Assembly (NCBI GenBank): GCA_003554465.1
Contig: PWGL01000001.1
Location: forward strand, 1 to 6,157
From: Candidatus Pacearchaeota archaeon
Lineage (GTDB): Archaea > Nanobdellota > Nanobdellia > Pacearchaeales > GW2011-AR1
DNA: 6,157 bases
Direction of reading: 5' to 3'
The position numbers and the translations under genes are program-made. Shown one piece after another: positions 1-5,588 of the stretch. The notes under the pieces were generated by a model. That model was not told the DNA's origin. It saw only the letters and a list, made by a program, of their open reading frames with translations, and searched no databases. Positions within the stretch are counted from its first letter, which is position 1, and the number at the start of each line of letters is the position of its first letter.

Positions 1-1
1 A

Positions 2-62
2 CCTGCTCGGGAAGAAAGGGACTTATATGAAAGATGGTTTTGAGTATTATCAAGAACGGTAG
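2..62 (+). other. possible 3' end of an upstream gene (two competing frames)
   Basis: Two forward frames enter the window open and stop within it. One ends at a TGA at 41-43 (tail PAREERDLYERWF); the other ends at a TAG at 60-62 (tail GTYMKDGFEYYQER). Both tails look protein-like and I recognise neither. The first is followed 8 nt later by a hairpin at 52-84, which is the more natural gene-end layout; the second would end inside that hairpin. Either frame could be chance, because the open stretches are only 13 and 19 codons. Confidence 0.25.
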
Positions 63-105
63 GGATTAGCATCCCTTAGTTCTTCAAACGAGTTATCAAG
101 AACGG
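47..105 (+). repeat. 13-bp direct repeat TTATCAAGAACGG, two copies
   Basis: The 13-mer TTATCAAGAACGG occurs exactly at 47-59 and again at 93-105, 46 bp apart. The first copy supplies the outer left arm of the 52-84 hairpin; the second supplies the left arm of the 94-127 dyad. The intervening GTTCTT (79-84) can pair with either copy. Confidence 0.7.
52..84 (+). terminator. stem-loop, possible terminator or repeat element
   Basis: AAGAAC (52-57) pairs with GTTCTT (79-84), and inside it AGGGAT (61-66) pairs perfectly with ATCCCT (71-76) around the 4-nt loop TAGC. The two 6-bp stems are separated by a small asymmetric internal loop (3 nt on the left, 2 nt on the right). No T-run follows, so it is not a typical intrinsic terminator. 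Its place just after a possible gene end fits a 3'-end structure, but it may equally be part of the repeat cluster that continues to about 255. Confidence 0.35.
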
Positions 106-127
106 CAGATATCTGCTGTAGTTGATA
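94..127. repeat. 34-bp interrupted dyad, operator-like or RNA hairpin
   Basis: The dyad is centred between 110 and 111. TATCAA (94-99) is matched by TTGATA (122-127), and the core GCAGATATCTGC (105-116) is a perfect 12-bp palindrome. Both 5-nt spacers, 100-104 and 117-121, are placed symmetrically and match at two of five positions, so 14 of 17 base pairs are complementary. Such symmetry fits a binding site for a dimeric regulator or a strong RNA hairpin. No regulator gene is visible nearby to claim it. Confidence 0.55.
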
Positions 128-152
128 TATGATTTGTCTGCTATAGTTGATA
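112..152 (+). repeat. 16-bp direct repeats TCTGCTRTAGTTGATA
   Basis: Copies lie at 112-127 and 137-152 with a single G/A difference and a 25-bp period. A more degenerate third copy ends in GTTGATAATT at 245-254, sharing those ten bases with 146-155. The first copy overlaps the right arm of the 94-127 dyad. The function is unknown; possibilities are iterated regulator sites or remnants of a small repeat element. Confidence 0.6.
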
Positions 153-175
153 ATTTTTGTAAGTAAAACTGCCGC

Positions 176-191
176 CCTTGATATATCAAGG
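176..191. repeat. 16-bp perfect palindrome CCTTGATATATCAAGG
   Basis: CCTTGATA (176-183) is followed directly by its reverse complement TATCAAGG (184-191). It reuses the TTGATA/TATCAA half-site found in the neighbouring repeats, here abutted with no spacer. It lies about 150 bp upstream of the zinc-protein gene and could be an operator; no known consensus is recognised. Confidence 0.6.
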
Positions 192-287
192 ATAGTTGAC
201 ATAATTTGAAAGTTTAATGTCTGGATAATCTAAGAGGTGCTGTTGTTGATAATTAGGGGTGGTATGTTGGGGGTGGAGAAACGGGTC

Positions 288-300
288 AAAATCTATAAGG
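288..300 (+). promoter_or_regulatory. TATA-like promoter element of the zinc-protein gene
   Basis: AAAATCTATAAGG contains the best TATA-like stretch upstream of the gene starting at 343. If read as an archaeal TATA box, transcription would start near 320-323 and leave a leader of about 20 nt containing the Shine-Dalgarno site at 328-334. This is inference from spacing only. The same bases also lie in a short open frame ending at 329. Confidence 0.25.
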
Positions 301-327
301 TGATGGTGCAATTGCATAAAGTAACCT

Positions 328-334
328 AAGGAGA
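328..334 (+). promoter_or_regulatory. ribosome binding site AAGGAGA
   Basis: AAGGAGA lies 8 nt before the ATG at 343, and the bases that follow (TGATG) extend the resemblance to an anti-16S sequence. It fixes that ATG as the start of the 60-aa zinc protein. Confidence 0.6.
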
Positions 335-342
335 TGATGTAG

Positions 343-525
343 ATGGGAGAGAAATGCAAAGAGTGTGGTGGAACGGGGAAGTGTAGTAGGTGTGATGGAA
401 CCGGTTATGAGGAGCACGGGTTGTTTGGACTGGGGCTGATAGAGGAGAACTGTACAAAATGTAATGGGACTGGAGAGTGTAGGATTTGTGGTGGTACTGG
501 AATGGTAGCTCGTAGTAGAGATTGA
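343..525 (+). CDS. small stand-alone DnaJ-type zinc-binding protein
   Basis: This 60-residue protein has four CxxCxGxG motifs, with cysteine pairs at C5/C8, C14/C17, C37/C40 and C46/C49. The motifs come in two closely spaced pairs separated by a glycine-rich loop (residues 21-36). This is the pattern of the cysteine-rich domain of DnaJ/Hsp40, which binds two zinc ions, but the J domain and substrate-binding domains are absent. Small free-standing proteins of this kind are usually left as hypothetical zinc-finger proteins; the role may be metal binding, redox sensing or a protein contact, and none is shown here. A strong Shine-Dalgarno site supports the start. The gene is richer in G and GG-starting codons than the AT-rich genes from 745 onward and probably belongs to the older flanking DNA rather than to the PT locus. 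A T-run follows its stop. Confidence 0.8.
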   Translation: MGEKCKECGGTGKCSRCDGTGYEEHGLFGLGLIEENCTKCNGTGECRICGGTGMVARSRD

Positions 526-528
526 AAA

Positions 529-540
529 GGGTTTTTTCTA
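529..540 (+). terminator. T-run terminator candidate
   Basis: Seven bases after the stop codon at 525 is GTTTTTTCTA, with six T residues at 532-537 and no strong preceding hairpin. Archaeal transcription commonly ends on such T-rich stretches; a bacterial intrinsic terminator would normally also need a GC-rich stem. Confidence 0.4.
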
Positions 541-649
541 TTCAAAACACAGACGTTTCGTCCATTCCCATCTCAGATTTTAGTTAGATAGCCTTTCTAT
601 TAGTAGTGTCTATTTCTAATGCTCTTTTAAGCCCTAGATTCCTATTCGT

Positions 650-681
650 CAAATTATTCAGTAATAAATGGAAATAATTTG
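650..681. repeat. 9-bp AT-rich inverted repeat upstream of the helicase gene
   Basis: CAAATTATT (650-658) and AATAATTTG (673-681) are exact reverse complements separated by 14 nt. It is the clearest symmetric element in the 526-744 intergenic stretch and lies just upstream of a TATA-like box, so it might be an operator. AT-rich inverted repeats of this length can arise by chance. Nothing else in 526-744 reads as a gene. Confidence 0.3.
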
Positions 682-702
682 TAGATAACACATAATGCTA
701 AG

Positions 703-714
703 GAAAAATTTTAA
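703..714 (+). promoter_or_regulatory. TATA-like promoter of the PT-defence operon
   Basis: GAAAAATTTTAA (703-714) is the most A/T-rich box before the helicase gene and lies about 35 bp before its likely GTG start. With usual archaeal spacing, transcription would start near 735-740, giving a very short or no leader; this would explain why no Shine-Dalgarno site is seen before 745. A bacterial reading finds no matching -35/-10 pair. Confidence 0.3.
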
Positions 715-744
715 GATCTTGGTTGTATTAACAGTCTTTAGCTG

Positions 745-2928
745 GTGGTTGTAATTAGCTTAAAAGAAATAGACGACCAAATCAAAGACTATTATGAATC
801 TGATAGTGACAATATTTTAAGGGATTTTTATATTAAAGTTATTTCAAATTCTGTATATTATAGAAGGGTTACTGGCCCCTTTTCATCCACGATATTAGCG
901 GGTGCTGCTAAAGGGATTTCTAATTTTATCAAAAATGATGGGGAAATGGAGCTAATTTGTTGGGCAACTTTATCGGAGAAAGATGTAAATGCAATAGAGA
1001 TGGGTGAAAAGAAACCGCAGAAGGTAATTGAGGATTTTTCCCTCAATAATCTAACATTAGAGAAAATTGAAGATAAGTTAATCCAGGATCATATAAAAGC
1101 TTTATCGTGGATGGTAGCTAACGGGAATTTAGAAATAAAAATTGCAGTCAAAAAGGATGAAAACGGCAATTACCTACCTAGTAGTAAAGAAACTTTAGGA
1201 GAATTCCATCCTAAAAGCGGTTTACTTAGGGATAGAGAAGGGAATGAAATATGCTTTTCGGGCTCTGGAAATGAGTCGATTTCAGGATGGAAATATAATA
1301 TTGAATCTCTTCATACTTTTAAGTCTTGGGAGGAGGGAGTTAAGTCTCATTTTAAATCAGAAAAAAATACTCTTGAGAAATTTTGGAAAAATAGAACTAA
1401 TAAGGTCGAGATTTTTGATTTTCCTAAAGCAATTAAAGAAAAACTAATTAATTACTCTCCTAAATCTAAAGAAGAGATAATCGAAAGAGACTTAGAAAGG
1501 AGAGCTTTAAAGAGAATGAAAAAACAAGAAAAAAAGAAAGAAAAGGAAGAATTTGACAGTGATAGTTTAGAACCGTGGAAGCCTCAAAAAAGAGCAGTTG
1601 ATAATATAGCAGATGAAGACTATAAAGGTATTGTCAAAATGGCTACGGGCACTGGGAAAACTCTAACGATTTTATTTGCCTTAAAAAAGTTCTTCAAGGA
1701 ATATGGTAGATTTGGTAATAATGTGCTAATCTTGGTACCAGAAAAAGAAATAGGAAGACAATGGGTCGAATCGATTAAAAAGTTTTCAAAATCAGGGGAC
1801 TTGATTTACAGATATGATTCTTCCATAAGCTCTACTGATAGAAAAAGGGTTAAAAGAATTTGGAGAGAGGGATGTGGGAGCTCAAAAAATTTATTCCAAG
1901 TTCTTACGATACAAAGCTTAGATAATTTTGATTTTTATGGTAAAGATATTGATTTCTTAATAGCAGATGAGGTTCATTCATATGGTACAGAAAATTATAT
2001 GAGAAAAATTAAAGATAATCTAGGTTCAGTTCCACATCGGATTGGCCTTTCTGCAACACCGGAAAGATATTATGATAAGGAAGGGACAAAAAGAATTAAA
2101 AAATATTTTGGACCAATAATAGTTAATTATGGTATAAAAGAAGCACAAGCTGAAGAAAAAAATGAAGGAAATGAAAGCGTATTAGCTGATTATTACTATT
2201 ATCCATATGTAGTGTCTTTAACTTCTGACGAAGAAGAAAAAGTATTGAGCTTATCAAAGAAAGTTGGGAGGAATTTAGCTATAAATGCTGATAGTGAAAT
2301 AACAGAGGATGTTGATGAAATGCCTCAGGACGCACAAAGACTTCTCCAAAAAAGGGCAGAAGTTTTGAAAAGATCAAAGAATAAATTACAAGCATTAGAA
2401 GATATATTAAGAGAAAATGATGACAGCCTTAATAGATGTATAGTCTATTGTCAGGATCATAATCAATTAGAGGAAGTCAAAAAAGTCTTTGAGAGAATGG
2501 GTATCACTTCCTACGGGACTTATACCTCTAAAGTATATGATAGAGATCAAATTCTCGATTTATTCGAAAGTAAGGCTAATAGATACATTTTATCTATACA
2601 TTGTTTAGATCAAGGAGTAGATATCCCCGAATGTCACTCAGCAATATTTTTAGCTAGCTCAGGAAATCCAAGAGAATACGTCCAAAGAAGGGGAAGAATT
2701 TTAAGAAACTATGAAGGTAAGCCTATTGTTAAAATATTTGATATATTTGCTTTCCCGTCAGACTCAAATGACATCTATAGAGGAATGATTAAAACCCGGT
2801 TACTTAGAGCATGGGAGTTTATTAGATGCAGTGGAAGCCCTGAAGCAAAAAATAAATTTGATACGATTAGACGCAAATTCGGAATAGAAGAAAAAGAACT
2901 AAAAGAAACTATAAAAGAATGGCCTTAA
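745..2928 (+). CDS. PLD-like nuclease/SF2 helicase fusion, PT-system restriction enzyme type
   Basis: A 727-residue two-part protein. The N-terminal part (about 1-220) is phospholipase-D-like: an opening segment RRVTGPFSSTILAGAAKGI (40-58), then H155-P-K157, D163 and FSGSGNES (171-178), one HKD-type half-site as in PLD-family nucleases, which form their active site from two such motifs. A highly charged linker (240-272) leads to a helicase: Walker A MATGTGKT (299-306), DEVH box (408-411), LSATP (435-439), DQGVDIPE (622-629) and QRRGR-I-L-R (647-654). All core SF2 motifs look intact. The architecture matches the PLD-DEXD helicases annotated as DNA phosphorothioation system restriction enzyme (TIGR04095-like, from memory). 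The likely role is ATP-driven engagement, and perhaps cutting, of DNA lacking PT. The start is GTG: an in-frame TAG at 739-741 leaves only CTG 742 or GTG 745 at the front. No Shine-Dalgarno site is evident. It is the first of four closely spaced genes. Confidence 0.8.
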   Translation: MVVISLKEIDDQIKDYYESDSDNILRDFYIKVISNSVYYRRVTGPFSSTILAGAAKGISNFIKNDGEMELICWATLSEKDVNAIEMGEKKPQKVIEDFSLNNLTLEKIEDKLIQDHIKALSWMVANGNLEIKIAVKKDENGNYLPSSKETLGEFHPKSGLLRDREGNEICFSGSGNESISGWKYNIESLHTFKSWEEGVKSHFKSEKNTLEKFWKNRTNKVEIFDFPKAIKEKLINYSPKSKEEIIERDLERRALKRMKKQEKKKEKEEFDSDSLEPWKPQKRAVDNIADEDYKGIVKMATGTGKTLTILFALKKFFKEYGRFGNNVLILVPEKEIGRQWVESIKKFSKSGDLIYRYDSSISSTDRKRVKRIWREGCGSSKNLFQVLTIQSLDNFDFYGKDIDFLIADEVHSYGTENYMRKIKDNLGSVPHRIGLSATPERYYDKEGTKRIKKYFGPIIVNYGIKEAQAEEKNEGNESVLADYYYYPYVVSLTSDEEEKVLSLSKKVGRNLAINADSEITEDVDEMPQDAQRLLQKRAEVLKRSKNKLQALEDILRENDDSLNRCIVYCQDHNQLEEVKKVFERMGITSYGTYTSKVYDRDQILDLFESKANRYILSIHCLDQGVDIPECHSAIFLASSGNPREYVQRRGRILRNYEGKPIVKIFDIFAFPSDSNDIYRGMIKTRLLRAWEFIRCSGSPEAKNKFDTIRRKFGIEEKELKETIKEWP

Positions 2929-2932
2929 AATT

Positions 2933-2938
2933 GGAGGA
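2933..2938 (+). promoter_or_regulatory. ribosome binding site GGAGGA of the 59-aa gene
   Basis: GGAGGA sits in the 16-nt gap after the helicase stop, 6 nt before the ATG at 2945. This strong, well-placed site is the main reason to accept the short frame as a real gene. Nearly the same string, TGGAGGAATA, precedes the next gene too. Confidence 0.75.
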
Positions 2939-2944
2939 ATATAT

Positions 2945-3124
2945 ATGAGTGAAGACAAAATAAAAAATGTGATTAAGAAAGTTGCTAAAGAGAAAGAAAT
3001 GGAAGAGAAAAATAGAGAGCTTCTTCTAGAACTCTATGATCACGTTTCAGAGCATAGAGAAGAAGCTTCGGATTCTAGAAAAAAAACACTTATAAGAAAA
3101 ATTAATAATAAAATGGAGGAATAA
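2945..3124 (+). CDS. 59-aa charged helical protein in the PT operon
   Basis: A short gene of 59 codons starting MSEDKIKNVIKK and ending NNKMEE. About half the residues are Lys, Arg, Glu or Asp, there are no cysteines, and the pattern predicts two or three helices with a central LLLELYDHVSEH segment (about 27-38). There is no signal peptide or membrane segment. It fills the space between the helicase and ATPase genes exactly: 16 nt after the former with its own GGAGGA site, and 1 nt before the latter, whose Shine-Dalgarno site lies in this gene's last codons. I do not recognise the family. Plausible roles are a small subunit or adaptor of the ATPase or helicase, by analogy with other defence operons where tiny genes sit between large ones. 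That the frame is coding is likely; its function is unknown. Confidence 0.7.
   Translation: MSEDKIKNVIKKVAKEKEMEEKNRELLLELYDHVSEHREEASDSRKKTLIRKINNKMEE
3115..3120 (+). promoter_or_regulatory. ribosome binding site GGAGGA of the ATPase gene, inside the upstream gene
   Basis: GGAGGA overlaps the final codons of the 59-aa gene and lies 5 nt before the ATG at 3126. The stop at 3122-3124 is separated from that ATG by one base, a layout typical of translational coupling between proteins made in fixed proportion. Confidence 0.75.
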
Positions 3125-3125
3125 T

Positions 3126-5135
3126 ATGAAATTTAAAAAAGTAATTTTCAAAAATTTTAAACCATATCACGACGAGGTAGAAATTGATTTGTTTGACCAG
3201 GATAGAAAAAAATTTCCAATTTCAATAAATGTAGGCCCAAATGCTCATGGAAAGACCTCTATTAGTGAAGGAATTATGTGGTGTTTATATGGTGAAAACT
3301 TTTCAGGTGGAACTAATTGGGATACAGAGTGGGTAAATGATGTTGCAATTAATATGGGAAAAGAAAAAGGTAATGACGAAGTAAACATGATGGTTGAATT
3401 ACAAGTTGAAATAGAAGGGGAACAATATAGATTAATTAGAAATGGTATTTACGATATACAAAAAGAAGAAAAAAAGCGGAAACCAGCATTAAAAATTTTA
3501 CAAGATGGAGAGCCAATAGAGCAATCACCAGTTGGATTTATTAATGATCATTTTCTTCCAGTTGACTTGATGAAATATTATATTTTTGATGCAGATGATA
3601 TGCTAACTTTATTTGAACAAGATAGAAAAAAAACTATTAAAAGAACAATTGATAGAATCGTTGGCATTAAAGATATCGATAATCTTAGTGAAACATTAGC
3701 CAAACTTCCTCAATATTATGAGAATCAAATCACGGAAATTGAAAGTAAAATTCCTGGAGATATGACTGATAAATTAAAACAAAGAAGGAAAGAAAAAAAG
3801 AGAAAAGAAAATGCTATTCAAGATCTAAAAGAAGAGATAGATGAATTAAAAGATGAAAAAAATAACTTGTTTAAAGGTGATGAGTCAAGTAGAGCAAAAC
3901 AATTCACTAAACTCACAGAGGAGAGAAATGAGTTACAAGATAAACTACAAGACTTAAATGAAGAATTCTTAGAAGATCAAATTGAAGGGGAACAATTAAT
4001 CTCTCTTATGGATTTGTTTTTCCTGAACGATATAATAAATCGGTTTGAGAATGAATATGAAGAGAAAGCTATAAGTCATGGTGAATTCGAATCTTTAGTA
4101 AATGAACTATCTTCTACTCTTAATAATCAGTTTGAAGGAATTATTATTGATGAAAATAAACCAAAGTTAATTAAAAAATTAAATAATAAAAATAAAATAG
4201 AGTTAAAAGATATCAATGCTTTAAATTTTGAAGAAGAAGAAAGCACAATTGAAAGAAGTATTAAGAATGAAATAAGAAGAGCTTCTCCTCGATCTGAAGA
4301 GGTTTGCGATCAATTTGAATATTATAAAGATAAGATAAAGTCTTTAACTAGAGAATTGGAAGGAGTAGAAAATGATATCAAAAATATGGGGGAAACCGAA
4401 GAAAATAGAGAACTAAAAAGGAAATTTAAAAGATTCCAGGAGATTGAACAAGAGATTGAAGAAAAAAGAGAAAGAATCTCTGATATAGAAAGAATGAGGG
4501 ACAAAATTGCTAGTAAAATAGAAGATATTGAAAATAAAATGGATATCACAGCCGACAGGCAAGTAGAAATAGATAAATTAGAAAGAAAAAAGGAACGTGC
4601 AAATTATTTTAAGGAAATTATAGAAGAAGCTAAAAAAGAATTTTTAGATGACTTCCTAACTGAAGTCAATAGAGAAGCTTCAGAATTTTTAAGAAATACC
4701 GTAAGAGAAGAGGAAAGGAAGAGATTTCATTCAATAAAGGTAGACCCTAATTACAATTTTCATATTAAAAAAGAAAATGGTGAGGAATTAAGTGAAGGAA
4801 AAATTAACAGAGTAACAATACAAATCGGATTGATGTCATTCTTTATTTCTATGTCTCAGTATATTGGAAAAGATATTCCATATGTAATAGATGGAATGTT
4901 AATAAGATCAGACCCTGGTCATGATAAAAGAATGATCGGACAAGTTGGAGAAAAAGGAGAGCAATTAATAATGCATATGATACCTGGAAAAGAATATAAC
5001 GAAGCTACATTCGACTGGTTATCTTCCTACCTAAATATACAGAACTACATATATCGTGAGGATGTTGGTGCTTCAGAACCCATCTCATATGTCGAAAAGA
5101 AAGCCCCAGACAGAGTAATTGAATTTAGCTTTTAA
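3126..5135 (+). CDS. DndD-like SMC/Rad50-type ATPase
   Basis: A 669-residue ATPase with globular ends around a long central coiled coil (about 200-510). The N-terminal lobe has Walker A GPNAHGKTS (37-45). DHFLPVDLMKYYIFDADDM (141-159) matches the position and style of the LPxDL...FFFDGE segment seen in DndD-type proteins. The C-terminal lobe has a signature-like ELSEGKINR (554-562) in place of LSGGQ, a Walker B VIDGMLIRSD (587-596) and an H617 in the place of the switch residue. DndD usually reads IDTPLGRLD, so this copy is clearly divergent; like DndD it lacks the Glu normally next to the Walker B Asp. No CxxC zinc hook is present, only a lone C394. The length suits DndD, which supplies ATPase activity in PT modification. 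Its place upstream of dndC, beside restriction-type genes, means it may instead be a DndD-related effector ATPase. Family assignment is good; role is uncertain. Confidence 0.65.
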   Translation: MKFKKVIFKNFKPYHDEVEIDLFDQDRKKFPISINVGPNAHGKTSISEGIMWCLYGENFSGGTNWDTEWVNDVAINMGKEKGNDEVNMMVELQVEIEGEQYRLIRNGIYDIQKEEKKRKPALKILQDGEPIEQSPVGFINDHFLPVDLMKYYIFDADDMLTLFEQDRKKTIKRTIDRIVGIKDIDNLSETLAKLPQYYENQITEIESKIPGDMTDKLKQRRKEKKRKENAIQDLKEEIDELKDEKNNLFKGDESSRAKQFTKLTEERNELQDKLQDLNEEFLEDQIEGEQLISLMDLFFLNDIINRFENEYEEKAISHGEFESLVNELSSTLNNQFEGIIIDENKPKLIKKLNNKNKIELKDINALNFEEEESTIERSIKNEIRRASPRSEEVCDQFEYYKDKIKSLTRELEGVENDIKNMGETEENRELKRKFKRFQEIEQEIEEKRERISDIERMRDKIASKIEDIENKMDITADRQVEIDKLERKKERANYFKEIIEEAKKEFLDDFLTEVNREASEFLRNTVREEERKRFHSIKVDPNYNFHIKKENGEELSEGKINRVTIQIGLMSFFISMSQYIGKDIPYVIDGMLIRSDPGHDKRMIGQVGEKGEQLIMHMIPGKEYNEATFDWLSSYLNIQNYIYREDVGASEPISYVEKKAPDRVIEFSF

Positions 5136-5138
5136 AAA

Positions 5139-5146
5139 AGAGGTGA
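5139..5146 (+). promoter_or_regulatory. ribosome binding site AGAGGTGA of the 145-aa gene
   Basis: AGAGGTGA starts 4 nt after the ATPase stop and ends 4 nt before the ATG at 5151. It selects that ATG over later in-frame ATGs and keeps the gene within the operon. Confidence 0.7.
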
Positions 5147-5150
5147 AAAA

Positions 5151-5588
5151 ATGAATGAAAACATAGATGAAAAGTTATTTGAAGGCGAGGATAGATTAAC
5201 ATCCATTTCTAAAAAGAGAAAGGAAGATTTTGATAATTTTAATGCTCTAATCGATAAATTAGAATTTGAATCTGAAAAAGAAGCTGTAGGGTTTTGTGCC
5301 TCAATAGGTATGTATAAGACAGAAATGGATGATGTTGATAAAAAATTTCTTTCTGCAACTAGACAACTTGTCAGTATGCAGAGAGTTAGAGATGCTCGCC
5401 TTTTTGACAGATTACTTATTGCGATGGGACATGAGGAAGATCGTTTAGAGACTTTCATGGATTATTTTTATACTGGATTTTTAATCTTAAATCAGTGGTT
5501 AGAAGAAGAGGAACCCGATATAGACACAGTAGTAGAAAAATATCACAGTCTTCACGAGTATATTGAAAGTTATGAAGAAAATGAATAG
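5151..5588 (+). CDS. acidic helical protein, possible dnd-associated protein 4 family
   Basis: A 145-residue, acidic, mostly helical soluble protein with no signal peptide or membrane helix. Two stretches recall the small family annotated as dnd system-associated protein 4: the segment around FESEKEAVGFCASIGMYK (39-56), like the F-t-x-d-x-x-x-F-A-A-A-x-G pattern of that family, and RLETFMDYFYTGFLILNQWL (98-117), like its C-terminal F-x-x-Y-x-x-x-G-x-x-I-L-x-x-W-L helix. This is recognition from memory, so the family call is tentative. It does not resemble DndE, the small helical DNA-binding subunit, closely enough to be called that. The gene lies 15 nt after the ATPase with a good Shine-Dalgarno site and is probably the last of the operon, since 276 nt follow before dndC. 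The molecular role of this family is not known to me. Confidence 0.55.
   Translation: MNENIDEKLFEGEDRLTSISKKRKEDFDNFNALIDKLEFESEKEAVGFCASIGMYKTEMDDVDKKFLSATRQLVSMQRVRDARLFDRLLIAMGHEEDRLETFMDYFYTGFLILNQWLEEEEPDIDTVVEKYHSLHEYIESYEENE

Noticed and set aside
196..229. TTGACA followed by GATAAT as a bacterial promoter
   Set aside because: The boxes are separated by 22 nt, too far for a sigma-70 promoter, and the nearer TAATGT is too close (13 nt).
47..254. CRISPR array
   Set aside because: The repeats are short, of several types and orientations, and unevenly spaced (25, 46 and 99 bp); there is no uniform repeat-spacer pattern.
256..285. G-quadruplex
   Set aside because: Only three runs of three or more G (256-259, 269-273, 283-285) are present; a stable three-layer quadruplex needs four.
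858..1046. 62-codon reverse open frame
   Set aside because: Antisense to the N-terminal PLD-like domain of the helicase gene, with no independent support.
1244..1447. 67-codon forward open frame inside the helicase gene
   Set aside because: It lies wholly within the helicase coding region in another frame, has no ribosome site of note, and the helicase frame carries the conserved PLD motif there.
4322..4549. 75-codon reverse open frame rich in Ser/Leu/Ile
   Set aside because: It is the antisense shadow of the coiled-coil region of the ATPase, where Lys/Glu codons read as Ser/Leu/Phe on the other strand.
3126..5135. True Rad50 with a zinc hook
   Set aside because: The protein is too short, has no CxxC at the coiled-coil apex and lacks the LSGGQ and Walker B DE of Rad50; the FFFDGE-like segment points to the DndD group.
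5132..5458. 108-codon reverse open frame
   Set aside because: Antisense to the 145-aa gene, which has the better ribosome site, operon position and protein-like content.
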